From positions 52,550 through 116,549 of the forward strand of contig QKGM01000044.1 of assembly GCA_003250395.1 (NCBI GenBank): a stretch of 64,000 bases of DNA, in the 5' to 3' direction. The notes beneath the pieces are model-generated. The model ran no database searches, was not told the origin of the DNA, and worked only from the letters and a program-made list of their open reading frames with translations. The translations under genes were made by a program, and so were the position numbers. The DNA comes from Bacteroidota bacterium (GTDB lineage: Bacteria; Bacteroidota; Bacteroidia; Bacteroidales; TTA-H9). Below, piece by piece: positions 18,589 through 27,656 of this stretch. Position 1 is the stretch's first letter; every line of letters begins with the position of its first letter.

Positions 18589-18750
18589 TTTTAAATAAAA
18601 TAAGCTGCAAAATACTTAAAAACTACAATAACCAACATTTACCGGAATCGGGCCAATCGCTTTTTCATAAAATTACGGGAGAGATGCAAATCGTAAAACA
18701 GTAAATTTGCAGGAAAATCAGTATCTTATTTATACAAATCCACTCCCCTT

Positions 18751-19311
18751 ATGATTAAGAATAAAATCTTTGAAAACCATAGCTGGCCCCTGTCTGATAC
18801 CGAGTTTGAGAATTGTATTTTTAAAAGCAGCAGCTTCAACCAGGCTGATCTTTCAGGTTTTGAATTCAAAGATTGTACCTTTCATTCATGTGACCTGTCG
18901 ATGGTAAAAATTGAGGCCACAGTGCTTTATGGGGTTGCATTCGAAAACTGTAAACTGATAGGTACTGATTTCAGCAAGGTTTCACGATTTCTCTTCTCTG
19001 TAAGTTTTAAGAAATCCATTCTCGACTATTGCCTGTTCCATAAGGGCAACCTGAAAAAAACCACCTTTGATCATTGTTCGCTACGAGAAACCATCTTCGC
19101 AGAGACAGACCTCACCGAAGCACAGTTTCACCAATCGGATCTTACTGATGCAACTTTTGAACGCTGCAACCTCATTTCAGCTGATTTTCGTACAGCCCAG
19201 AATTTCACCATAGACACTTCGCAGAACAGGGTTAAAAACGCCCGGTTTGCTTACCCGGGAGTCCTGGGTCTTTTAAGACATCTCGGGATAGTACTGGAGG
19301 ATGATTTTTAG
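18751..19311 (+). CDS. Pentapeptide-repeat protein, Qnr-like layout
   Basis: 186 residues built from about 24 pentapeptide units of the form A(D/N)LxF, for example FNQADLSGFEFKDCTFHSCD and AETDLTEAQFHQSDLTDATF. These would form a right-handed beta-helix. Repeats are interrupted around residues 70-90 and stop near 150. A C-terminal segment follows (NFTIDTSQNRVKNARF, then GVLGLLRHLGIVLEDDF), as in Qnr/MfpA-related chromosomal proteins that end in a dimerising helix. Such proteins can mimic DNA and protect gyrase, but many have no known role, and resistance should not be inferred from this alone. A -7-like TAAATTTG lies at 18702-18709. Confidence 0.8.
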   Translation: MIKNKIFENHSWPLSDTEFENCIFKSSSFNQADLSGFEFKDCTFHSCDLSMVKIEATVLYGVAFENCKLIGTDFSKVSRFLFSVSFKKSILDYCLFHKGNLKKTTFDHCSLRETIFAETDLTEAQFHQSDLTDATFERCNLISADFRTAQNFTIDTSQNRVKNARFAYPGVLGLLRHLGIVLEDDF

Positions 19312-19425
19312 AGAGAAACTCCATTATCACTCAAAACCAACACCTTATAAAAAGGTCAAATCAAGCTATCAGAGTCTGTCAGAATAAAAAGTTCCCGAAT
19401 AAGCAGATTCGCTTTTTCATAAAAA

Positions 19426-21825
19426 TCATTCATATCTGATTGCATCAACAGGGTTGGCACTGACAGTTTTCACAACCTGTACAATTATAGCTGCCAATCC
19501 AAGGAATAACAAAACAAGAAGTACGGGAACAGTAAGCCACCAGGGGAATGGGATTCGATAAACAAAACCCCCGAGCCAGGCATCCATAGCCCACCATATA
19601 AATGGCAGGACAAGTACATCAGCCAAAACCACAAGTTTCAGAAAACGAAATGCATCTCTTAAAACTAAAGAAGAGGGTGATGCTCCCAGAATGAGTCGTA
19701 AGCCTGTACCCCTTTGCCGTTGTCTTGTCTGGTAGGAAGCAAGTCCGGCCAGTCCAAGTGCAGCAATAAACAAAGCGAGCCATGCAAAAGCGTTGAGCAG
19801 CAACTGAAGATTTCGTTCGCTTCTGAATCCCTGTTCAACAATACTTGTTACCGGGTATGCAACGAATGGCTCATCGGGAAATAGCCTTTGCCATACCTCA
19901 CCAGCTTCAGAAATGACCCTTCCTACCTGACCTTCAGCAGCCCTGATTAAAAGAAAATTATAGCCAGTATACGGTTTCCTTGCTATAATTAGCGGGCTCA
20001 TTGCTTCATAAAGAGTTCCATGATGAAAGTTGGCTGTGATCCCTATAATACGATGAATCGTATCCCTCACTATCACTTTTCCGACACCGCCCGACAGATT
20101 GCCATCAGATCCTTTAACTGGTTGCCCGTCGGCATCCATCCAACCCATCTCCTCCGCTAACTTCTGATTAATCATTACACCGTGAGATTGGGAAGAGTGC
20201 TCAAAATCAGTTCCGGCTATTACCGGCACCTTCATTACCTTGAAAAAATCAGGATCTGTTTCGATACTATTTAAAATCTTCACTTGAGGGTAATCCTGAA
20301 TATTATACCCATTTTGAGATACCCCATCAACCGGAATCTCTGAAATTGCAGCTACAGATACTGTAGCCGCCATCTGGCTGAAAGTAGCCTTCGCCTCAGC
20401 ATAACTCTTCCTGGATTGTTCACCAGTGAGTTCTACCGCTACGACATTATTGATATTGTAACCCCTGCTGAGACCGGTACCATAGTCGAGTTGTTTGCCC
20501 ACGATAAGAGTGGCAGTCATCAGAGATGCAGAGAGCCCAAACTGAATCACGAGTAAAGCATTCGACAGGGTAAACCGGTTTCTTGCAGGTTTGAAGCCTC
20601 CCTTAAGGACATCGGCAGGTTTTAACCTGGCTAGAAAAACTGACGGATAAAGTCCCGATATACTAGCAGTGAGAACAACAATCAACAAGGAAGCCGGGAC
20701 AAACCACCAAACCTGACTTTTCCAAAGTCCCAGATCATGTCCAACCAATCCATTGAACCAGGGTTGCACCAGTTCAATCAAAATAAGCGCAATAAACCAG
20801 GCGATAAGAGTAGTGAGCAGTGCTTCTGCCATATAGAACCTGATGAGACTGAATCCAGTGGCTCCTGACATCTTTCGTATTCCCGTTTCACGAAAACGTC
20901 GCATGGCTCTTGCCGTTGAGAGATTGGCATAATTAAAACACGCTAATAGTAATACAAACAAGGCAATTGAAGTAAGAATTTTAAGCATAAAAGGGTTTCC
21001 TTCTGCGCCGCTGCGCGAATAAAGGTAAACATCGCTCATAGGTTCAAATACCATATTTAACTGAACTCCTGCCTGTTTCAAACGATCATTTATATGGCGT
21101 CGTAACAGATCGGGCAATAACTGGTCGGTTTTAGCCTGGTCGTAGTGTGGTGAAAGCATCAGCCAAGTAATATACTGGTTGCCTCCGTTCCAGTCCATAT
21201 ATCGGCCTTGTTCATGATAAAGGGTACTGAAGCTGATGAGAGCTTTGTACCTGATGTGGCTGTTTTCGGGTGGATCAGCCACGATACCTGTAATGGTGAC
21301 ATTATACTTACCATCAATTTTAACTGTCTGCCCGATGGGGTTGCCCTCCTTAAAAAAGGCATCAGCCAGCGACCGTGTAATGACCATTGTAAAAGGATCA
21401 CGCAATAATTGTTTTCGATCTCCTTCAAGAACCGGGAAGCTAAAACAATCGAAGAAAGTACTGTCAGCATAACAGAGCCCATCAGTCTGCCATACAGAAT
21501 CATTTCTGACCATGTATCCATCAGATGGCCATGTGAATCTGACAAAATGATCAATACCTGGAATCTCACTCCACAGAGTAGGGCCTACAGCCGCAGTGAT
21601 AGTATTCGAAAAACCTGATCCCATCGATCCGGAAAAAGTAAAAAGAACCCTTACCAGCCGGTCACGGTTTTTGTGAAACCGATCGTAACTGTACTCATTA
21701 ACAACATGTAAAAGAATTAACATTGCAGCAGCAAGGCCAACGGCCAGGCCTGCAATATTAATGAAGCTGTAAACGGGGTTGCGTTTCAGGTTGGAGAAAG
21801 TAGTTTTCAAAAAATGACGAAACAT
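19426..21825 (-). CDS. FtsX/MacB-type ABC transporter permease
   Basis: 799 residues, the double-length Bacteroidota form. An N-terminal helix (about 20-40) follows the family start MFRHFLKTTFSNLKRNPVYSF. A periplasmic MacB_PCD domain follows (about 45-245), then FtsX helices (about 285-430), a second periplasmic domain and terminal FtsX helices (about 680-790). The cytoplasmic loop RRFRETGIRKMSGAT is the usual coupling motif. It is transcribed divergently from a sigma-54 response regulator/kinase pair and has a -24/-12 promoter 36-51 nt upstream of its start. No ABC ATPase is encoded nearby, so it must borrow one or act without one. Substrates of this subfamily (lipoproteins, peptides, antimicrobials) are varied. 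Confidence 0.85.
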   Translation of the reverse strand: MFRHFLKTTFSNLKRNPVYSFINIAGLAVGLAAAMLILLHVVNEYSYDRFHKNRDRLVRVLFTFSGSMGSGFSNTITAAVGPTLWSEIPGIDHFVRFTWPSDGYMVRNDSVWQTDGLCYADSTFFDCFSFPVLEGDRKQLLRDPFTMVITRSLADAFFKEGNPIGQTVKIDGKYNVTITGIVADPPENSHIRYKALISFSTLYHEQGRYMDWNGGNQYITWLMLSPHYDQAKTDQLLPDLLRRHINDRLKQAGVQLNMVFEPMSDVYLYSRSGAEGNPFMLKILTSIALFVLLLACFNYANLSTARAMRRFRETGIRKMSGATGFSLIRFYMAEALLTTLIAWFIALILIELVQPWFNGLVGHDLGLWKSQVWWFVPASLLIVVLTASISGLYPSVFLARLKPADVLKGGFKPARNRFTLSNALLVIQFGLSASLMTATLIVGKQLDYGTGLSRGYNINNVVAVELTGEQSRKSYAEAKATFSQMAATVSVAAISEIPVDGVSQNGYNIQDYPQVKILNSIETDPDFFKVMKVPVIAGTDFEHSSQSHGVMINQKLAEEMGWMDADGQPVKGSDGNLSGGVGKVIVRDTIHRIIGITANFHHGTLYEAMSPLIIARKPYTGYNFLLIRAAEGQVGRVISEAGEVWQRLFPDEPFVAYPVTSIVEQGFRSERNLQLLLNAFAWLALFIAALGLAGLASYQTRQRQRGTGLRLILGASPSSLVLRDAFRFLKLVVLADVLVLPFIWWAMDAWLGGFVYRIPFPWWLTVPVLLVLLFLGLAAIIVQVVKTVSANPVDAIRYE

Positions 21826-21860
21826 AATATAGTCGGCTTAAAGGATTGCCCTCACCCGGG

Positions 21861-21876
21861 TGCAAACAATGTACCA
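21861..21876 (-). promoter_or_regulatory. Sigma-54 (-24/-12) promoter for the FtsX-type permease
   Basis: Read on the minus strand the sequence is TGGTACATTGTTTGCA. Against the consensus TGGCAC-N5-TTGCA it has one mismatch and the exact GG-N10-GC spacing. The predicted transcription start lies about 10-12 nt further on, leaving a leader of roughly 25 nt before the permease ATG (21825). The next gene on the other strand encodes the matching class of activator. Confidence 0.75.
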
Positions 21877-21936
21877 TCAAAAGCAAAGTTAAGAAACAAG
21901 CTGATTATCACATCAAATAATTTATACCTTTGTACA

Positions 21937-22011
21937 GTACGTGTACCGAATTGAAACACGCGTACAATGTTTGTCCGTCCAGTAAAAATGAGCTAGCAAA
22001 CGGACGGAAAC
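21937..22011. promoter_or_regulatory. Candidate activator-binding inverted repeats upstream of the sigma-54 promoter
   Basis: Two imperfect dyads lie 60-150 bp upstream of the -24/-12 box, where enhancer sites of NtrC-type activators usually are. The first is GTACGTGT (21937-21944) facing ACACGCGTAC (21956-21965). The second is TCCGTCC (21974-21980) facing GGACGGA (22002-22008), with flanking GTTTG and AAAC. Which one is bound, if either, cannot be told. Confidence 0.45.
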
Positions 22012-22076
22012 CTTTCAACTCATAGGTCTACTACAACTGTTTGTAAAAACTAAAATAATAAGCAAATTATAGTACC

Positions 22077-23438
22077 ATGGCCGCAAATCATTTCCACCTG
22101 CTCATAGCCGATGATGACTCAGATTTAAGGGCAGGATTAAGAATACTCCTCAGAGAGATGTTCGGACAAATAAAAGAAGCGGACACCCCGGAAAGTGTAT
22201 TGAAACATATAGAAACTTTTTATCCCGATTTGTTGCTGCTTGACTTAAACTTTGCCCGTGGCAAGACAGATGGCGGAGAGGGTATTGACTTATTGCAGCA
22301 GGTTCATGCACGATGGCCTGATCTGCCAATAGTAATTCTGACTGCATGGGCAGGAATAGGGCTTGCGGTTGAATGTATGAAACTGGGTGCTATCGACTTT
22401 GTTACAAAACCATGGGATAATCTCAGGCTTGAAGCCACCCTCCTGGCAGCTCTAAGGACAGGAATGATCAAACGCGAAGCTGCCGAAGCTATACAAAGGG
22501 AAAAAATGTTGCAAAGGCAGTCCATTCGTGAAGGAATGCTGGTAACTGAATCAGCTGCAATGAAAAAAGTAATGGAACTGGTAGCTAAAGTAGCCTCAAC
22601 AAATGCTTCTGTTTTAATCACCGGCGAGAATGGGTCTGGGAAAAACATGGTGGCCAGAGAAATACATAAACAATCCAACATAGCTGATCAGCCATTTGTT
22701 GTAGCCGATCTAACTTCATTGTCACCTTCGCTTTTTGAAGATACCTTGTTTGGGCATGAAAAGGGAGCCTTTACTGATGCCATTGAACAACGTCTGGGGT
22801 TATTCGAATTGGCTGATGGAGGAACATTGTTACTGGATGAGGTGGCCAATCTTCCCTTACACCTGCAATCCAAACTGCTAACGGTACTCAGTGCAGGAAC
22901 GGTGACACGACTCGGAAGCAACTCAACCCGTAATGTCAATGTAAGAATAATAACAGCTACAAATAGTCCAATAACTTCACTTATTGGGAATGGTCAATTT
23001 CGTGAAGACCTGTTTTACAGAATCAACACTATTGAACTTTGGATACCACCACTCAGGGAACGTGTCGAAGACTTCGCAATACTTGTTGATCATTTCAATA
23101 TCTTTTTTGCAGGGAAATACCACAAAAAACCGATGGTCATCACGAGCTCCCTTCTAAAAAAAATGCAAACCTATACATGGCCTGGTAATGTCCGGGAACT
23201 GGCTCATACTATCGAACGAGCCATAATACTGGGCGATCCCGAAAAGCCCGATCTTTCTCTACTTATCCCCTCCCTGCCTGATAATGAAGTAAGAGGTAAG
23301 CACCGGCTTGATGAGGCCGAAAGAGAATCAATTGCAAGAGCCCTTAGAACCACAGGAGGGAATATGTTAGTGGCAGCCCGGATACTCGGTATCGGGCGCA
23401 CCACCCTCTACAGAAAAATTGAAAAATATGGACTCTAG
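22077..23438 (+). CDS. Sigma-54-dependent response regulator (NtrC family)
   Basis: 453 residues. The receiver domain (about 5-125) has Asp12/Asp13, phospho-acceptor Asp56, Thr89 and Lys111. The AAA+ domain (about 155-390) has Walker A GENGSGKN (183-190), Walker B LLLDE (251-255) and an arginine-finger region FREDLFYRINTIELWIPPLR. The sigma-54 contact loop reads GAFTDA (230-235) instead of GAFTGA. A Fis-type HTH closes the protein (about 410-450: AARILGIGRTTLYRKIEKYG). It overlaps the downstream kinase gene by 11 nt, so they are a cognate pair. Its likely target is the divergent FtsX-type permease promoter. The leader carries a -7-like TACCTTTG at 21925-21932. Confidence 0.93.
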   Translation: MAANHFHLLIADDDSDLRAGLRILLREMFGQIKEADTPESVLKHIETFYPDLLLLDLNFARGKTDGGEGIDLLQQVHARWPDLPIVILTAWAGIGLAVECMKLGAIDFVTKPWDNLRLEATLLAALRTGMIKREAAEAIQREKMLQRQSIREGMLVTESAAMKKVMELVAKVASTNASVLITGENGSGKNMVAREIHKQSNIADQPFVVADLTSLSPSLFEDTLFGHEKGAFTDAIEQRLGLFELADGGTLLLDEVANLPLHLQSKLLTVLSAGTVTRLGSNSTRNVNVRIITATNSPITSLIGNGQFREDLFYRINTIELWIPPLRERVEDFAILVDHFNIFFAGKYHKKPMVITSSLLKKMQTYTWPGNVRELAHTIERAIILGDPEKPDLSLLIPSLPDNEVRGKHRLDEAERESIARALRTTGGNMLVAARILGIGRTTLYRKIEKYGL

Positions 23439-24756
23439 CATACTTGCCCGCCGTATTATTGTCAAATGCATGCTGATAGCACTCTCATCAGCACTCTTCC
23501 TCCCTGTCATACAACATCCGGGGTGGGTTGCTGTTCCTGCCGGTCTGGGAGCCTTGTTCATCATCCTTCTCTCCTCCCTGATACAGGATGTTACAAGCAT
23601 AAAGAATCTACCAAGAAAGCTCATCGAAACATTGGACCATGAAAACCTGACCGATATTGCACGATCTGATTCACCCTGGGCTCCTGCGGCCTCAATCTTG
23701 ATTAATCGTATCGAGGTCCTTGTGGCGCAACGAGAACAGCAACACTTTCTGCTCGAGCAAATAACAGGAAACTCTACCGACGGTTTACTATGTTACGATA
23801 ATAACAGAGGGGTTCGCTTTACAAACCGCGCGTTTCTTTCCATATGCGAAATGCCTTCACTTGTCAACTATACCAAGCTTCAACAACACAATCCGTTATT
23901 GTTTGATCAGCTTGAGACGGACGCCACCAACGAGACTTCTTTTACTCTATCAAAACATGGTCTGCAGATCCATTACAAATGCTCGAAAGTAAAATTTCGT
24001 ACTGGCGACGAATGGCTCACGTTGGCGATATTCACCGACATCAGCGCAGGTATTTTCAGACGCGAAAGTGAGTCATGGCATCGTTTACTGAGAATTCTGA
24101 ATCATGAGATTGCCAATTCGGTCGCTCCTGTCGCTTCATTGGTCAGAGTACTTTCCCAACGATATTCAACCTTTGATCCCGAACTTGAAGAAGGATTGGG
24201 CATCATTGTCAGGCGCATAGAGGGTATGTTACAATTTTCAGAAAACATACGAAGCTTTTCAAGGCTACCCGATCCGGTAATGGAATCAGTCAATCTGAAT
24301 CAGATGATTAAAGATACTGTTGTTCTGATGAATATTCGCAACTTGAAAGTGGAAATCCAGTCGGAACTCCCTATGCAGGATGTAATCATAAAAGGCGACA
24401 TCAACCTGCTCCAGCAAATGATTATCAATCTGGTCCAGAATAGCCTGGAGGCTGTAGTCAATATTGAAGAGCCATTTGTATGTATCAGACTTTCGTTAAC
24501 CGACGACTCCGCCCTGATAATTATCAGCGACAACGGCCCGGGGATAGAAGAGGTAAATAGAGACGATATCTTTGTCCCATTCTTCACCACAAAGGCTAAA
24601 GGGTCTGGTATCGGCCTGAGTCTGAGCCGTGAGATAGCTGTCAGGCATGGGGGTATGATCAGCCTGGATACCACTCCTGTTACCCGTTTCACCACTTTCA
24701 TGATTGCTCTGCCAAATAATGGAGCCGAGATTCCTGATCATATACTCAGCCACTAA
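23428..24756 (+). CDS. Sensor histidine kinase, NtrB-like
   Basis: 442 residues from the ATG at 23428, which overlaps the regulator's stop by 11 nt; a TTG nine nt earlier is in frame but less likely. Two hydrophobic segments near the N-terminus (about 8-28 and 31-50) give a very short extracytoplasmic loop, so sensing is probably in the membrane or cytoplasm. A PAS-like region follows (about 105-215). The phospho-acceptor is His226 in RILNHEIANSVAP. N, G1 and G2 boxes are clear: NLVQNSLEAV, SDNGPGI and GSGIGLSLSREIAVRHGG. It should phosphorylate the NtrC-type regulator encoded just upstream. Confidence 0.92.
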   Translation: MDSSILARRIIVKCMLIALSSALFLPVIQHPGWVAVPAGLGALFIILLSSLIQDVTSIKNLPRKLIETLDHENLTDIARSDSPWAPAASILINRIEVLVAQREQQHFLLEQITGNSTDGLLCYDNNRGVRFTNRAFLSICEMPSLVNYTKLQQHNPLLFDQLETDATNETSFTLSKHGLQIHYKCSKVKFRTGDEWLTLAIFTDISAGIFRRESESWHRLLRILNHEIANSVAPVASLVRVLSQRYSTFDPELEEGLGIIVRRIEGMLQFSENIRSFSRLPDPVMESVNLNQMIKDTVVLMNIRNLKVEIQSELPMQDVIIKGDINLLQQMIINLVQNSLEAVVNIEEPFVCIRLSLTDDSALIIISDNGPGIEEVNRDDIFVPFFTTKAKGSGIGLSLSREIAVRHGGMISLDTTPVTRFTTFMIALPNNGAEIPDHILSH

Positions 24757-24849
24757 ATGAAAACCTGACAACCAACATCTCTTTCCAAATTTCGTTATAT
24801 AGGTGTACTTTTGTATAAGAAACATCGTTTTTCAAAAAACACGAATACT

Positions 24850-25815
24850 ATGAAGTTCTATTTCCGTCTATTACCAGCAGTGGTGCTTGCCATCGGGCTG
24901 GCCTCCTGTGTATCGCAAAAGAAATATACCGAGCTTGAGACACGTAACCGTCAATGTACCGACGATCTAGCTATGTCTCAACAACAAAATCTGGAGCTTA
25001 CGGCCGAAAGGACTGAACTGACCTCCCGGCTTGAACAAATGATGAAAGAGGTTGGAATTCTCCGTAACGACACTACACGATCAGGTATGGCATTACGTGA
25101 TAGTAGATATAGTTACGAACGCCTGCAAAAGAGTTATCAGGATTTACTTGAAAACTCGGAGCGAAATATCACCGGTAGCAAAACTGAAATTCAGAAAATA
25201 CTGGCCGAATTACAACTCGCGCAGGATAACCTGATTAAAAGACAGGATTCAATCCGTTCGATGGAATTTGAATTGGCCCTGAAACAGAAGAAACTCATAG
25301 AATTACAGCGGGTGCTTGATGCCAAAGATGCAGCAGTGCTTGCATTACGCCAAAAGGTTTCGGACGCTTTGCTTGGATTTCAGGGTAAGGGGCTCACTAT
25401 CGAAACACGTAACGGTAAAGTGTATGTAAGCCTTGAAGAGAGCCTTCTGTTTCAATCGGGCAGTTATACTGTGGGCAGTCGTGGAGAATCGGCATTGAGG
25501 CAGTTGGCTGGCGTTTTGGCGGAAAACAGTGACATCAATGTGCTGATCGAAGGACATACTGATAACGTACCCTATAAAGGCACCGGACAGTTAAAAGACA
25601 ATTGGGACCTAAGTGTAATGCGCGCCACAGCAATCGTGAAGATACTGACAAAGAGCGGAAAGATTGATCCATCACGTCTAACTGCTGCGGGGCGTAGTGA
25701 ATATATGCCATTATCGACAAATCAGTCGAAAGAAGGACGGGCTGCAAACCGTCGTACAGAGATTATACTGACTCCTAAACTCGATGAATTATTTCAAATT
25801 ATTGATTCAAATTAA
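24850..25815 (+). CDS. OmpA-family lipoprotein with coiled coil
   Basis: 321 residues from the ATG at 24850; an upstream in-frame TTG would precede the signal peptide and is rejected. The signal peptide ends in a lipobox (AIGLASC, Cys20). Residues 25-170 form a long Glu/Gln/Leu-rich coiled coil. The C-terminal OmpA/MotB peptidoglycan-binding domain (about 190-310) carries VLIEGHTDNVPYKG, WDLSVMRATAIVKIL and GRSEYMPL, then NRRTEIIL. The protein would tether an outer-membrane lipoprotein to the cell wall. A -7-like TACTTTTG is at 24806-24813, and a terminator follows. Confidence 0.9.
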   Translation: MKFYFRLLPAVVLAIGLASCVSQKKYTELETRNRQCTDDLAMSQQQNLELTAERTELTSRLEQMMKEVGILRNDTTRSGMALRDSRYSYERLQKSYQDLLENSERNITGSKTEIQKILAELQLAQDNLIKRQDSIRSMEFELALKQKKLIELQRVLDAKDAAVLALRQKVSDALLGFQGKGLTIETRNGKVYVSLEESLLFQSGSYTVGSRGESALRQLAGVLAENSDINVLIEGHTDNVPYKGTGQLKDNWDLSVMRATAIVKILTKSGKIDPSRLTAAGRSEYMPLSTNQSKEGRAANRRTEIILTPKLDELFQIIDSN

Positions 25816-25850
25816 AAGATAGATTTTAGGATTATCAGATATGATCAGGA

Positions 25851-25876
25851 AGTCCGGTTTGTAACCGGACTTTTTT
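25851..25876 (+). terminator. Rho-independent terminator after the OmpA-family gene
   Basis: Stem AGTCCGGTT/AACCGGACT with a 3-nt loop, followed by six Ts; it lies between two converging genes. Confidence 0.85.
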
Positions 25877-25877
25877 A

Positions 25878-27149
25878 TTAGCCGGTACGTTTACTTGAGA
25901 TGGACGATTGCAGGAAGGTTAACTTCCGCCAGAACCAAATTGCCATGATCAGACAAACGACAGAGGCAAGGAACAGAACATGGGGAACATTCCACAATCG
26001 GCCAAGACTACCAAAGAGGAGGCTGCCAAGAGGTGTAACACCAATAAATGACAAACCATAAAATGCCATCACACGGCCTCTTACTTCATCGGTTACCAAT
26101 GTCTGTAACAGGGTATTCACCGAAACAAACTGGGCAATCATGCTGAACCCCATCAGATAAAGCATTACCATTGAAAGCCAGTGGATCGTTGACAAAGAGA
26201 AGACTGCCATTGAAATACCAAAAACAAATGCACAAATCATAACGATACGTGGGAGTCGACGGACCCCTGAAAGAGAGGCAAGCGACAAGGCGGCGGTCAG
26301 TGCTCCTGCACCGAGTACTCCTGTCAGAAAGCCAAGAAGAGCCGAAGTGCCTTGTAATATATCTCTGGCAAAAACCGGGAGGAAAGCCTGGAAAGGTAAA
26401 CCAAAGAAACCTGTAGATGCGACCATGATCAGTAGATACCTGATTACATGATTATCCCATGCATAATGTAAACCCTGTTTTAATCCGTCGATAACGGAAC
26501 TTTTCATATCAGGGCGAAGCTGGATGTTAACAGTCATGGCCAACAATGCGCCGATGGAGGCTAAAAAACTTATGGCATTGATTACAAAACACCATCCCTC
26601 ACCAAACCATACAATCAGCACTCCACCAACAGAGGGGCCAATGAAACGGGCTGTGTTAAGCATGGTTGAGTTCAGTGCCACTGCATTAGGCAACATGCTG
26701 CGATCGTCGACCATATCCACTAAAAATGCATGTCTGAAAGGAGTATCTATAGCCATTACAACACCTGTGAGGAAAGAAATCATCACGATATGCCATACTT
26801 CTATAACCCTAATAAGCACCAGGACACCTAATACAGCCGAGAGAGTCATAAAGAGGCAATTGGTAATAAGCATCATCCTGTGCCGGTTTATTCGGTCGGC
26901 ATATACACCTGCAAGGGGTGTAAACAAGAGCGATGGAGCTTGTCCGAGAAAGGCAATGATTCCAAGCCACATAGGGCTGTCTGTAAGCCTGTAAACCAGC
27001 CATCCCATCGCAATATTCTGAATCCAGGTTCCCTGAAGCGAAATAACCTGCCCGAGAAAGTAAAGCCGGAAGTTACGCGCTTTCAGAGCCCGGAAGGTAA
27101 AAGTAACCCTTTGCAGGTAGTTCCTGATATCGTGAAGATGGGTCAACAT
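25878..27149 (-). CDS. MFS transporter, enterobactin-exporter-like (MFS_3) family
   Basis: 423 residues with about 12 membrane segments. The family N-terminus FRALKARNFRLYFLGQVISLQGTWIQNIAMGWLVYRLT (in parts, about residues 17-55) is clear. The loop after helix 2 reads GVYADRINRHRMM, and the DEVRGRVMAFYGLSFIGVTPLGSLLFG block near residue 350 is a hallmark. Members export siderophores, drugs or remain uncharacterised. It stands alone and converges on the OmpA-family gene. Substrate cannot be assigned. Confidence 0.85.
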   Translation of the reverse strand: MLTHLHDIRNYLQRVTFTFRALKARNFRLYFLGQVISLQGTWIQNIAMGWLVYRLTDSPMWLGIIAFLGQAPSLLFTPLAGVYADRINRHRMMLITNCLFMTLSAVLGVLVLIRVIEVWHIVMISFLTGVVMAIDTPFRHAFLVDMVDDRSMLPNAVALNSTMLNTARFIGPSVGGVLIVWFGEGWCFVINAISFLASIGALLAMTVNIQLRPDMKSSVIDGLKQGLHYAWDNHVIRYLLIMVASTGFFGLPFQAFLPVFARDILQGTSALLGFLTGVLGAGALTAALSLASLSGVRRLPRIVMICAFVFGISMAVFSLSTIHWLSMVMLYLMGFSMIAQFVSVNTLLQTLVTDEVRGRVMAFYGLSFIGVTPLGSLLFGSLGRLWNVPHVLFLASVVCLIMAIWFWRKLTFLQSSISSKRTG

Positions 27150-27440
27150 TGTGGTGCAAAGGTAGGAAAGTTCGGGCAGCCATTGTCATAAGTAAATCTT
27201 GCCATAATCTAACCTGATCTTGTAATATTTCCAAAACTGGTTTAAATATTTCCATAATAATCAGACAGATCAGTAGTAATAATCTCTATTCCCGGAAACA
27301 CTGATTCCCTTTAACTACACTTTGTCCCTGCCAGATCAAAGCCTGTTAAAATTATCTGAATCAACTTAATCGCGGAATGTTAAAACGGCAGAAAACACGA
27401 AACTATATTAAGTCCCTTTTCAAGGTCTGTCTGGAATAAA
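27150..27440. other. Intergenic region between the MFS gene and the tRNA terminator
   Basis: About 290 bp of AT-rich sequence without a supported gene. It must hold the minus-strand promoter of the MFS transporter, but I cannot place a clear -33/-7 pair. Confidence 0.35.
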
Positions 27441-27474
27441 TAAAAAAACCCCTCACACTTTTCACTGCAAGGGG
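27441..27474 (-). terminator. Terminator after tRNA-Gln
   Basis: On the minus strand CCCCT (27474-27470) pairs with AGGGG (27453-27449) around a loop of about 16 nt that itself can pair further. A T-run (27448-27442) follows. It is 14 nt past the tRNA 3' end. Confidence 0.7.
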
Positions 27475-27487
27475 CTTACTTCCAAAG

Positions 27488-27560
27488 TTGTCCTGCCAGG
27501 GGTCGAACCTGGACTCTTCTGATCCAGAGTCAGACGTGTTGCCAGTTACACCACAGGACA
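27488..27560 (-). tRNA. tRNA-Gln (anticodon CTG)
   Basis: The cloverleaf folds on the minus strand. Acceptor TGTCCTG pairs with CAGGACA, and a GTG/CAC D-stem follows. The anticodon stem TCTGA/TCAGA closes the loop CTCTGGA, with anticodon CTG. The T-arm is CCAGG-TTCGACC-CCTGG. The discriminator is A and no CCA is encoded. The anticodon reads CAG. A terminator lies immediately downstream, so it is transcribed singly. Confidence 0.93.
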
Positions 27561-27656
27561 GTATTTCGTAGAACGTGCGGCAAAGGTAAGGCAATTGGTT
27601 GGTATCATCCAAATAAATGGACAAAATTTTTTCTAAAAATGTGAACTCTTTTAAAA

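Noticed and set aside
18751..19311. Calling the pentapeptide protein a quinolone-resistance determinant
   Set aside because: Chromosomal pentapeptide proteins are common and most give no resistance; there is no mobile context.
22061..22077. Another sigma-54-like sequence (TGGTAC...TTTGCT, minus strand) at the response-regulator start
   Set aside because: GG-to-GC spacing is 11, not 10, and it would give a leader of over 200 nt; the box at 21861-21876 is far better.
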